Below, piece after piece: positions 8,923 through 15,685 of a DNA stretch of 64,000 bases. The first letter of the stretch is position 1; every line of letters starts with the position of its first letter. A program made the position numbers and the translations under genes. Location: NCBI RefSeq assembly GCF_001422725.1, contig NZ_LMMA01000006.1, positions 171,683-235,682 of the forward strand. The letters run 5' to 3'. Below the pieces are notes generated by a model. The model did not search any database. It was given only the letters and a program-made list of their open reading frames with translations, and was not told the DNA's origin. Source of the DNA: Flavobacterium sp. Leaf82 (GTDB taxonomy: Bacteria > Bacteroidota > Bacteroidia > Flavobacteriales > Flavobacteriaceae).

Positions 8923-9783
8923 ATGAAAACAAAATTTTTATTTATTGGACTCTTAGCAGTTTTATCTTTTTTTATTAGTTGTAATTCTGATGAAAAAACA
9001 AATGACGGAACAACTGCAGCAATTTCAAACAATGAAATCATTACCACTTCTAAAATTGATGCTTCTATAGAAGATGTAACGAATATTGCTGAAGATCAAT
9101 TTAACGCACAACAAAATAATACACGGAAACCTGGCGGGCCCATAAAAAACTTTCTGCCAAGTTGTGCTACTATAACAACTGTTTTAACGAATAATACCTG
9201 GACAAAAACTGTAGATTTTGGGGTTGAAGGCTGCACACTCGATAACGGAAACACTGTAAAAGGAAAAATGGTGATTTCATTTGCCAATGACTTCTCTGCT
9301 TCTACCCAAACAATCAGTTATACTTTTGAGGGATTTTATCATAATGGCAAAAAATTGCAGGGAAGCAAAAGTATTGTTAGAACTGTAAAAACAACCAATT
9401 TACTTGCAACAGAACATCCGGTTTTGACGGCAACTATTGATATGACGATTACTTTTGATGACGGTGGCGTTTACACCAGAAAAGGTTCATTAGTAAAAGA
9501 AATGGTTGCAGGTTATGATACCTGGTTTAATTGGGAAGACAATGCTTTTTTAATAACCGGAAGCGGGACAACGACTTTTCCTGACGGTAATACTTTGTCT
9601 GCCGAAATTACTACGCCTTTGGAATTTGAAGCTTCCTGCAGAAAACCATTTGCCGTAAAAGGAATCGTTTCTGTTACTAAAAATGGAGCTGTTGCGGTTA
9701 TTGATTTTGGAGACGGAAATTGCGATACTCTTGCCAAAATAACAAAAGACGGAGTAACTGAAGAAATTGACCTGAAAAAATAA
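8923..9783 (+). CDS. Lipoprotein of unknown function
   Basis: 286 residues with a lipoprotein signal peptide: a hydrophobic stretch ending FFISC, with the lipidated Cys at about residue 20. The mature protein is rich in Thr, Val and Gly with an alternating pattern suggesting beta structure. Two similar segments (VDFGVEGCTLDNGNTVKG and VIDFGDGNCDTLAKIT) suggest an internal duplication of a beta unit carrying paired Cys. I recognise no family. The gene stands alone between a leftward gene and a strong terminator. Confidence 0.8.
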   Translation: MKTKFLFIGLLAVLSFFISCNSDEKTNDGTTAAISNNEIITTSKIDASIEDVTNIAEDQFNAQQNNTRKPGGPIKNFLPSCATITTVLTNNTWTKTVDFGVEGCTLDNGNTVKGKMVISFANDFSASTQTISYTFEGFYHNGKKLQGSKSIVRTVKTTNLLATEHPVLTATIDMTITFDDGGVYTRKGSLVKEMVAGYDTWFNWEDNAFLITGSGTTTFPDGNTLSAEITTPLEFEASCRKPFAVKGIVSVTKNGAVAVIDFGDGNCDTLAKITKDGVTEEIDLKK

Positions 9784-9798
9784 GCACTCTTTTTGCCC

Positions 9799-9847
9799 AA
9801 AAAAAGCATTAAAAACAAGAATTATTCTCGTTTTTAATGCTTTTTTA
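9799..9847 (+). terminator. Strong bidirectional terminator
   Basis: AAAAAAAGCATTAAAAAC and its inverted copy GTTTTTAATGCTTTTTT flank a short loop, with T runs in both directions. It ends the lipoprotein gene. Confidence 0.85.
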
Positions 9848-9959
9848 TTATTTGAAATTGTTCAGAATGTTTTTTCAATCCTAATAAGTATGTTTCATAG
9901 AGACACCATATTAGTAGAAAAAAAATTACGATCCTGTTGTTTTTTTTCTTGAGACTATA

Positions 9960-11009
9960 CTATTTATCCCCTTCTTTATTTGCCAATTGTCCACATGCAG
10001 CATCAATATCTTTACCACGGCTGCGACGTACTTTTACCACTACTCCAATATTCTCTAAGGCTTTTATATACGCCATAATAGATTCTTCTGAAGCTTGCTG
10101 AAATTCTCCATCATCAATTGGATTGTATTCGATTAAATTGACTTTGCATGGCACGTATTTACAGAATTTAACCAAGGCATCAATCGACGCTTTATCATCA
10201 TTGATTCCTTTCCAGACTACATATTCGTATGAAATCTTATTTTTTGTTTTTCTGTACCAATATTCTAATGATTCCCGTAAATCTGCAAGCGGAAAGTTTT
10301 TGCTAAAAGGCATAATTCGCGCACGGATTTCATCAATAGCTGAATGTAAAGAAACCGCCAATTTGAATTTTACATCATCATCAGCCATTTTTTTGATCAT
10401 TTTTGGAATTCCGGATGTCGAAACCATAATACGTTTTGGCGACATTCCTAATCCTTCCGGTGATGTAATCATATCAATAGCTTTTATGACATTGTTATAA
10501 TTCATCAAAGGTTCTCCCATTCCCATAAAAACAATATTCGAAAGTGGGTGATTATGGTACAAACGGCTTTCTTTATCAATCGCGATAACCTGATCGTAGA
10601 TTTCTCCCGGCTCCAGATTTCTCATTCTTTTTAAACGTGACGTAGCGCAAAAATTGCAATCTAAACTACATCCCACCTGACTTGAAACACAAGCTGTTGT
10701 TCTTGTATCTGTGGGGATTAAAACAGATTCTACTACTAAACCATCATGTAAACGAACCGCATTTTTTACCGTTCCGTCGCTGCTTCGCTGCATGGTATCA
10801 ACCTTAATATGGTTGATCACAAAATTATCTTCAAGCATAGAACGAGTTGACTTGGCAACATTCGTCATATCCTCAAAGCTATGCGCTCCTTTACTCCATA
10901 ACCATTCATAGACTTGATTTCCGCGAAAAGCTTTGTCATTATTAGCTACAAAAAAATCGCGTAACTGGTCTTTTGATAGGGCTCGTATATCTTTTTTCTC
11001 AATTTGCAT
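9960..11009 (-). CDS. rlmN: 23S rRNA/tRNA adenine C2-methyltransferase RlmN
   Basis: 349 residues. A radical-SAM enzyme that methylates A2503 of 23S rRNA and A37 of some tRNAs. The iron-sulfur triad CxxxCxxC is Cys114, Cys118 and Cys121, and the C-terminal catalytic Cys339 is in DAACGQLA. FMGMGEPLMN is the SAM-binding motif. A TAACTTTG box at 11014-11021 puts the transcription start at or within the ATG, so the mRNA may be leaderless. Confidence 0.97.
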   Translation of the reverse strand: MQIEKKDIRALSKDQLRDFFVANNDKAFRGNQVYEWLWSKGAHSFEDMTNVAKSTRSMLEDNFVINHIKVDTMQRSSDGTVKNAVRLHDGLVVESVLIPTDTRTTACVSSQVGCSLDCNFCATSRLKRMRNLEPGEIYDQVIAIDKESRLYHNHPLSNIVFMGMGEPLMNYNNVIKAIDMITSPEGLGMSPKRIMVSTSGIPKMIKKMADDDVKFKLAVSLHSAIDEIRARIMPFSKNFPLADLRESLEYWYRKTKNKISYEYVVWKGINDDKASIDALVKFCKYVPCKVNLIEYNPIDDGEFQQASEESIMAYIKALENIGVVVKVRRSRGKDIDAACGQLANKEGDK

Positions 11010-11013
11010 GGCG

Positions 11014-11021
11014 CAAAGTTA
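11014..11021 (-). promoter_or_regulatory. -7 promoter box of rlmN
   Basis: TAACTTTG on the minus strand, with its final G five bases before the A of the ATG at 11009. This is the spacing of a leaderless transcript. Confidence 0.55.
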
Positions 11022-11170
11022 CTACTTTTTTTCTTAAAACTTTCTTCGATGTAGTGACGCTTAATCGGTACAAATACCCGGTTTCTTTTTTTAGCGTTAA
11101 CTATATTAATTGATAATCTGCCTTAAGAAATCATTCTAAATAATTATAGTTATTTAATAAATTTCAAACC

Positions 11171-11214
11171 ATGATTTTTATCATTCTCTATGTTATGTGT
11201 TCGCAATAAATTTG
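11171..11214 (+). promoter_or_regulatory. FNR/CRP-like site plus -7 box upstream of the YceI gene
   Basis: ATGAT-TTTT-ATCAT at 11171-11184 is a perfect inverted repeat matching the FNR half-site pattern TGAT-N4-ATCA. A TAAATTTG box follows at 11207-11214. With a start near 11220 the palindrome is centred at about -42, the position used by class II activators of the Crp/Fnr family. Confidence 0.55.
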
Positions 11215-11306
11215 ATCTAAGAAAATAAAGGAAAGCTTTAAATTTTTACAAAGACTTAATTGAAGTGTAGTTTTCCTTATTGCAAAAACAACTAAATACC
11301 ATCAAA

Positions 11307-11900
11307 ATGAGAACAATTAAATCAATTTTATTGACAGTGATTTTTATAACATTGTCATTACAGACAAATGCACAAAGAAACTATACTGTGGCAAGATCAA
11401 ACTTTGAGGTTGCCGGAACTTCAAATGTGCATGATTGGGTAATGAAATCTACAGAAGGAATCGGGACTGCTAATTTAACTGTTATAGATTCTAAATTAGC
11501 TGATATAAATAACTTAACGATTACGTTATTAGCAGAAAGCATAAAAAGCAGTAAAACAAGTATGGACGATGTAGCATATGAAACGCTGGATACAAAAACA
11601 CACAAAAATATTAAGTACGTTTTAAAATCTGCAACTAAATTAAACGAAACAACCTGGAATATAACCGGAACATATACAATTGCAGGAACAAGTAGAGATT
11701 ATAAAACCCTGGTTAATGTAACCGCTAATAACGGAAACTTCATTTTGAAGGGTTCTAATCAAATTACTTTTTCTGATTTTGGAATGTCACCTCCAACAGC
11801 AGCTCTTGGGGTTGTAAGAGCTGGAAAAGATCTTACTCTTATTTTCAACATTACTTTAAATGATTATGCTAAAAATGATAATGTTTTAGTTATTAAGTAG
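11307..11900 (+). CDS. Secreted YceI-like protein
   Basis: 197 residues from ATG 11307; an in-frame TTG at 11280 would add nine residues ahead of a normal signal peptide and is less likely. The signal peptide ends SLQTNAQ and the mature protein is a YceI-type beta-barrel, a fold that binds long isoprenoid-like molecules. Recognisable features are FEVAGTSNVHDWVMKS, the central TWNITGTYTIAGTSRDY and the final DLTLIFNITL. It is monocistronic. The upstream FNR-like palindrome suggests oxygen- or redox-dependent control, which is inference. A second, unsecreted YceI homolog is at 56123. Confidence 0.88.
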   Translation: MRTIKSILLTVIFITLSLQTNAQRNYTVARSNFEVAGTSNVHDWVMKSTEGIGTANLTVIDSKLADINNLTITLLAESIKSSKTSMDDVAYETLDTKTHKNIKYVLKSATKLNETTWNITGTYTIAGTSRDYKTLVNVTANNGNFILKGSNQITFSDFGMSPPTAALGVVRAGKDLTLIFNITLNDYAKNDNVLVIK

Positions 11901-12065
11901 CGAATCAAATACTATTCAATTATTATTTTAAATATTAAAATTAATGTTCATAAAAAGAAGAAAGAATAACTAAGCAAAATTTAATCAGGATAGATTTTAG
12001 TCTAAATAAAATGAATATAATACCGCTGAAAAAAAATTATTAGGGAGATCGAAAAAATAAAATTT

Positions 12066-12082
12066 TTGGCACGAGAATTGTC
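12066..12082 (+). promoter_or_regulatory. Sigma-54-like promoter
   Basis: TTGGCAC-N5-TTGTC follows the sigma-54 pattern TGGCAC-N5-TTGCW with GG and GT ten bases apart (consensus GG and GC). It lies 115 bases upstream of the lipoprotein start and no better promoter is seen in between. A close relative is at 63937. Confidence 0.45.
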
Positions 12083-12196
12083 TTTCTCCAGCAAGAAAGA
12101 TAATCTTACAAAGAGCTCAATCATTTAAAAATGTGTATCTTTATTTTTCAGCTTTATAACCTTTAAATTTTATCAACCTAAAAAAAATTATTGATC

Positions 12197-12562
12197 ATGA
12201 AAAAACAAATTTTAAGCTTAGCTGTTATCGCTTTATTAGCATTCGCTGTTCAATCTTGCGAAAAGAAAGAACCAAAACCGGGAGAAGACGAATTAACTCT
12301 TGGAAACAAAGTTGATACTTTAACAACCAACATTGAAGAAGTAAAAGACAGTGCAGTTATAAAAGCCGAAAATGCTGCTGCAAAAGCTAAAGAAGCTTCA
12401 CAAAATGCCGCTCAGGACGTAAAAGACGCAACTAAAAAAGCCGCTGAAGATGTAAAAGATGCGACTAAAAAAGGTGCTGAAAAAGTAGAAAATGCTGCAA
12501 AAGCTGCAAAAGACGGTACCGTAAAAACAGCTAAAGACGTAAATGAAGCTTTGAAAAAATAA
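12197..12562 (+). CDS. Small lipoprotein with LEA-like 11-residue repeats
   Basis: 121 residues from ATG 12197 (an in-frame TTG lies 6 bases earlier). The signal peptide ends LLAFAVQSC, so the protein is lipidated. The rest is almost all Ala, Lys, Asp and Glu. Three successive 11-residue units are DVKDATKKAAE, DVKDATKKGAE and KVENAAKAAKD, the periodicity of group 3 LEA proteins and of amphipathic apolipoprotein-like helices. A protective or membrane-associated stress role is inferred. The sigma-54-like promoter upstream and the strong terminator downstream make it a single-gene unit. Confidence 0.85.
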   Translation: MKKQILSLAVIALLAFAVQSCEKKEPKPGEDELTLGNKVDTLTTNIEEVKDSAVIKAENAAAKAKEASQNAAQDVKDATKKAAEDVKDATKKGAEKVENAAKAAKDGTVKTAKDVNEALKK

Positions 12563-12582
12563 TTCTGTCAAAATTCAGAATT

Positions 12583-12614
12583 AAAACCACTCGTTGCAAC
12601 GGGTGGTTTTTTTA
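12583..12614 (+). terminator. Terminator of the LEA-like lipoprotein gene
   Basis: AAAACCACTCGTT pairs with AACGGGTGGTTTT, followed by a T run. Confidence 0.85.
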
Positions 12615-12641
12615 TGCAAAAAAGTGAAGCGATATTTTTTG

Positions 12642-12649
12642 TATTTTTG
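12642..12649 (+). promoter_or_regulatory. -7 promoter box of the O-methyltransferase gene
   Basis: TATTTTTG, 25 bases before the ATG at 12675. It rules out the longer frame beginning at 12594, which would start inside the terminator. Confidence 0.6.
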
Positions 12650-12674
12650 CTTTTCAAATTTAGAAGATTATAAC

Positions 12675-13316
12675 ATGCATTTTATATCACAGGAATTAGA
12701 AGATTATATCGAACAACATTCTGAAAACGAACCGGAATTATTAGCAAAACTAAACAAAGAAACCTACCAGAAAATACTTTTGCCACGAATGTTAAGCGGA
12801 CATTTTCAGGGACGTGTTTTAAGCATGTTGTCTAAATTAATCCGTCCGGTAAATATTCTTGAAATTGGTACTTATACCGGTTATGCAGCTTTATGCCTGT
12901 GCGAAGGAATGCAGGAAAACGGACAGTTACATACTATTGATATCAAAGAAGAGCTGGTCGATTTTCAGCGTAAATATTTTGATGCATCACCTTGGGGAAA
13001 ACAAATTTTTCAGCATTTAGGAGAAGCGGTTGATATAATCCCAAATCTGGATGTAAAATTTGACCTGGTTTTTATTGATGCCGATAAAGAAAATTACCTT
13101 AATTATTGGGAAATGATTGTTCCAAAAATGAACAAGGGCGGAATCATTTTATCTGATAACGTTTTGTGGAGCGGAAAAATCCTGGAACCTGTTCATCCAA
13201 ATGATATTAGTACAAAGGTACTTTTAGAATATAATCTGCTTTTAAAAAACGACCCAAGAGTAGAAACTGTTTTATTACCTATTCGCGATGGTTTAACGGT
13301 TAGTAGAGTACTTTAA
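12675..13316 (+). CDS. SAM-dependent O-methyltransferase, class I (family 3)
   Basis: 213 residues. The Rossmann-like domain shows the SAM site ILEIGTYTGYAAL (about residues 60-72), and the catechol-O-methyltransferase-type metal ligands in FIDADKENY (Asp near 137) and SDNVLW (Asp-Asn near 164). Enzymes of this type transfer methyl to catechol-like hydroxyls in a divalent-metal-dependent way; the substrate is not known here. The start is ATG 12675, after the -7 box. It is followed 40 bases later by the PhyH-like gene on the same strand. Confidence 0.93.
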   Translation: MHFISQELEDYIEQHSENEPELLAKLNKETYQKILLPRMLSGHFQGRVLSMLSKLIRPVNILEIGTYTGYAALCLCEGMQENGQLHTIDIKEELVDFQRKYFDASPWGKQIFQHLGEAVDIIPNLDVKFDLVFIDADKENYLNYWEMIVPKMNKGGIILSDNVLWSGKILEPVHPNDISTKVLLEYNLLLKNDPRVETVLLPIRDGLTVSRVL

Positions 13317-13318
13317 AA

Positions 13319-13356
13319 AAAGGTTCTAAGTTTCTAAGGCACTAAGATTCTAAGTT
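13319..13356. repeat. Degenerate TTCTAAG repeats
   Basis: Four imperfect copies of (G)TTCTAAG or CACTAAG in 36 bases between two genes. No function is evident. Confidence 0.4.
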
Positions 13357-13398
13357 GTGGAATGGAGTATAAAAAAAGACAATTCAAAAATACAAGTA

Positions 13399-14142
13399 AT
13401 GAATTATACGAGTGAGATAAATTCCGAAGGTTTTGCAATTATAAATAATGTTTATTCTGAGAAGAAAATCGAAAAATTGATTTCATTAATTGAAGATGTA
13501 ACCGAAAATGATTCTGACAATACCACCTTTCGAAAATCTCAGGATTTATTCGCTATCAGACAATTTCATAAAGAAGTTCCGGAAACTTTAGATTTTATTT
13601 TTAATGAAAATCTGAAAGACATTATCGAATCTAATTTTGGAAGCGGCTATTTTATAACCAAATCTATTTATTTTGACAAACCTGAAAAATCAAATTGGTT
13701 TGTGGCGTATCATCAGGATTTAACCATTTCAGTTAATAAAAAAATTGAAATAGAAAATTTTGAAAACTGGACTGTAAAACAGAATCAATTTGCGGTACAG
13801 CCTCCAAAGGAGATTTTAGAAGATAATTTTACAATCAGAATTCATATTGATAAAACGACAAAAGATAATGGTGCTTTGAAAGTCATAAACAAATCACATT
13901 CAAAAGGTATTTTAAGAATTGAAAATATGGATTTTGAAAAAGAAAAAGAAACCATTTGCGAAGTCGAAAAAGGCGGAATCATGATAATGAAACCTCTTTT
14001 ATTTCATGCTTCAAATAAAACTACCAATAACGAAAGAAGAAGAGTTATTCATATCGAATTTAGTAAACAACAACTTCCGAAGGGATTAGAATGGAGTGAA
14101 AAAACGATTATTGAAGATGCTTCTTTTAGTAAAATGCTTTAA
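13399..14142 (+). CDS. Phytanoyl-CoA dioxygenase (PhyH)-like protein
   Basis: 247 residues from ATG 13399; an upstream ATG at 13357 would add 14 polar residues and cannot be excluded. The protein begins in the usual PhyH manner (INSEGFAIINNVY). It carries the 2-oxoglutarate/iron oxygenase ligands HQD (YHQDLT, near residue 108) and a distal His in LLFHASNKT (near 207), followed by an Arg-rich RRRVIHIEF that would bind 2-oxoglutarate. The substrate is unknown. A degenerate TTCTAAG repeat fills 13319-13355 before it. Confidence 0.8.
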   Translation: MNYTSEINSEGFAIINNVYSEKKIEKLISLIEDVTENDSDNTTFRKSQDLFAIRQFHKEVPETLDFIFNENLKDIIESNFGSGYFITKSIYFDKPEKSNWFVAYHQDLTISVNKKIEIENFENWTVKQNQFAVQPPKEILEDNFTIRIHIDKTTKDNGALKVINKSHSKGILRIENMDFEKEKETICEVEKGGIMIMKPLLFHASNKTTNNERRRVIHIEFSKQQLPKGLEWSEKTIIEDASFSKML

Positions 14143-14192
14143 TTTTTATTTTGCCATTTCGATTTCTATAATAAAATCAAGTCTTTTTTTCA

Positions 14193-14298
14193 GGAGCTAA
14201 TCCCGCTCCCGAAGCCTCGGGACGTTACAATCTTTTGTGGCTCCCGAAGCCTCGGGACCGCCACAAAAGGTTTTCCAATTCTATCGGGGCTAGGGCTG
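14193..14298 (-). repeat. Hairpin repeat element A, copy 1 (carries two nested palindromes)
   Basis: Read on the minus strand it begins AGCCCCGATAGAATTGG, continues CCTTTTGTG...CACAAAAG as a hairpin, then GATTGTAACG and ends GCGGGATTAGCTCC. The 16-base palindrome TCCCGAGGCTTCGGGA occurs once inside the hairpin loop and once just before GCGGGA. Related copies are at 14572 and 55004. Confidence 0.7.
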
Positions 14299-14326
14299 TA
14301 ATTTTCATAACAGTATTTTCATCTGG

Positions 14327-14415
14327 TTTTTCATTTCAACATAAAGGAAATTAAACATAAATTCGCCAATCTTGTAGATTTCCGCGTGTGATATCTCCTT
14401 CGTCGAGATGACAAA
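14327..14415 (-). repeat. Repeat element B, copy 1 (GTCATCTCGACGAAGGA ends)
   Basis: Imperfect inverted repeat. The right arm on the minus strand reads TTTGTCATCTCGACGAAGGA and the left arm is a worn copy (TTTCATTTCAACATAAAGGA). A sequence of this type recurs at 54815. Confidence 0.6.
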
Positions 14416-14487
14416 TTGGGCTCTTTTTTACTTTTAGAATAGCTTTGTCATTTCAACAATATTGAGGTTAAAATTTAATCACATTAA

Positions 14488-14532
14488 AAAAGGCTTTAAC
14501 TAAAACATTACGTTTTTAGTTAAAGCCTTTTA
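14488..14532. terminator. Long bidirectional terminator
   Basis: An 18-bp stem (AAAAGGCTTTAACTAAAA with its inverted copy) surrounds a short loop, with T/A runs on both sides. It lies between the convergent PhyH and PAP2 genes. Confidence 0.8.
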
Positions 14533-14571
14533 TCTTTTTACAGAATAAAATTTCTTTTAAAAATGAGTGCA

Positions 14572-14658
14572 CTAGCCCAGATGGAAACGAAATCCTTTTG
14601 TTTTTTTCTTTAAAAAACAAAAGATATAGCGGATCCCGAAACTTCGGGAGGATACTCC
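14572..14658 (+). repeat. Hairpin repeat element A, copy 2
   Basis: TAGCCCAGATGGAAACG, then ATCCTTTTGT...AACAAAAGAT as a hairpin with a T/A-rich loop, then AGCGGA followed by the palindrome TCCCGAAACTTCGGGA at 14634-14649. It is antisense to, and ends ten bases from, the stop of the PAP2 gene. Confidence 0.65.
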
Positions 14659-14667
14659 AGAAAAATA

Positions 14668-15231
14668 TTATCCCGGAAAATATTGAGGTTTTAGTTTTCG
14701 GTATACTAAATAGAGTAATGAACCAAAAAGAGCTCCAAAGAAATAACCTGTTAGAATGTCTCCCGGATAATGCAATCCTAAATAAATCCTGCTGTAAGCA
14801 AAAATCAACGGCCATAAAAACAAGAATCCCAAATACTTGAAATGGCGTTTTAGAATCAGGAATAAAAAAGTTGCCACTGCCATTGTATTAGCAGCATGTC
14901 CTGAGAAAAAACTATAAGATTGTCTCACTTGAACAACACGAATAATCGAATTGATATCAGGATTATTACAAGGACGTAAACGTTGAAAAGTGTGTTTAAA
15001 CAAATTAGTTGTCTGATCTGTAAATGCGATCAAAATTGCAATAAAAAGCAATACATATAAGGTTTGTTTTCCGCCTATTTTTTTATAAATAAGATAGAAC
15101 ATTAATAGAAAAAGCGGAGTCCAATTTAACTGATTGGTAATAATAAGCCAAAATTTATCGTATGTTTCAGATCCTAAACCGTTAAGATATACCAATAAAT
15201 TGATATCTAATTCTTGTATTTTTTCGAGCAT
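14668..15231 (-). CDS. PAP2 family membrane phosphatase
   Basis: 187 residues with five or six hydrophobic helices. The three phosphatase motifs are present: KHTFQRLRP (near residue 75), SFFSGHAAN (near 110) and SRIYLGLHYPGD (near 152). Such enzymes dephosphorylate undecaprenyl pyrophosphate, phosphatidylglycerol phosphate or similar lipid phosphates at the membrane; which applies is not decidable here. The ATG overlaps the stop of the TatA-like gene by one base (TAATG), indicating translational coupling. Confidence 0.92.
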   Translation of the reverse strand: MLEKIQELDINLLVYLNGLGSETYDKFWLIITNQLNWTPLFLLMFYLIYKKIGGKQTLYVLLFIAILIAFTDQTTNLFKHTFQRLRPCNNPDINSIIRVVQVRQSYSFFSGHAANTMAVATFLFLILKRHFKYLGFLFLWPLIFAYSRIYLGLHYPGDILTGYFFGALFGSLLYLVYRKLKPQYFPG

Positions 15232-15581
15232 TATAGTTGGCGTTTTACAGGTCCTGAGATAGAATCAATATCTTCTTTTACTTTATCTATTTCTGTAGCT
15301 GTATCTCCTAATATATTATTAGTTGAATCACTTAATAAGTTTGCTTTTGCATCATTTATTTGTGCATTGATATTACCTGTGATATCTGTCAGGGATCTTG
15401 CATCAAGACCATTGGCCTCAGCTCCTTTATGAATTTCACTTTTAATATCATTGGTCGCATTTTTTAATTGCGCCATTGCTTTACCCATTGTGCGGGCAAT
15501 TTCAGGCACTTTATCCGAGCCAAAAAGCATTAGTACTATAAACAGTATAAAAACTAATTCTCCTCCTCCTATACCAAACAT
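15231..15581 (-). CDS. TatA/TatB-like twin-arginine translocation protein
   Basis: 116 residues. A single N-terminal membrane helix (GGGELVFILFIVLMLFG), then the hinge and amphipathic helix DKVPEIARTMGKAMAQLKNA, characteristic of TatA/B/E. The C-terminal half is polar and probably disordered. TatA forms the pore and TatB docks substrate; the length fits either and I do not decide. A TATCTTTG box lies at 15604-15611. It forms a two-gene operon with the PAP2 phosphatase. Confidence 0.9.
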   Translation of the reverse strand: MFGIGGGELVFILFIVLMLFGSDKVPEIARTMGKAMAQLKNATNDIKSEIHKGAEANGLDARSLTDITGNINAQINDAKANLLSDSTNNILGDTATEIDKVKEDIDSISGPVKRQL

Positions 15582-15603
15582 ATCTTTTCTTTTTGTGTGA
15601 CAA

Positions 15604-15611
15604 CAAAGATA
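15604..15611 (-). promoter_or_regulatory. -7 promoter box of the TatA-PAP2 operon
   Basis: TATCTTTG on the minus strand, 23 bases before the ATG at 15581. Confidence 0.6.
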
Positions 15612-15645
15612 TTAAATTTTGAAGTGCACAGTTTTAAAATTTACT

Positions 15646-15675
15646 TAAAAAAAAAGACTCTTTTCAGAGTCTTTT
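15646..15675 (-). terminator. Terminator of the M1 peptidase cluster
   Basis: AAAAGACTC pairs with GAGTCTTTT across six bases and is followed on the minus strand by a T run. Confidence 0.8.
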
Positions 15676-15685
15676 GTATTTGCTT

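Noticed and set aside
12594..12674. 27-residue N-terminal extension of the O-methyltransferase
   Set aside because: It would begin inside the preceding terminator and cross the -7 promoter box at 12642.
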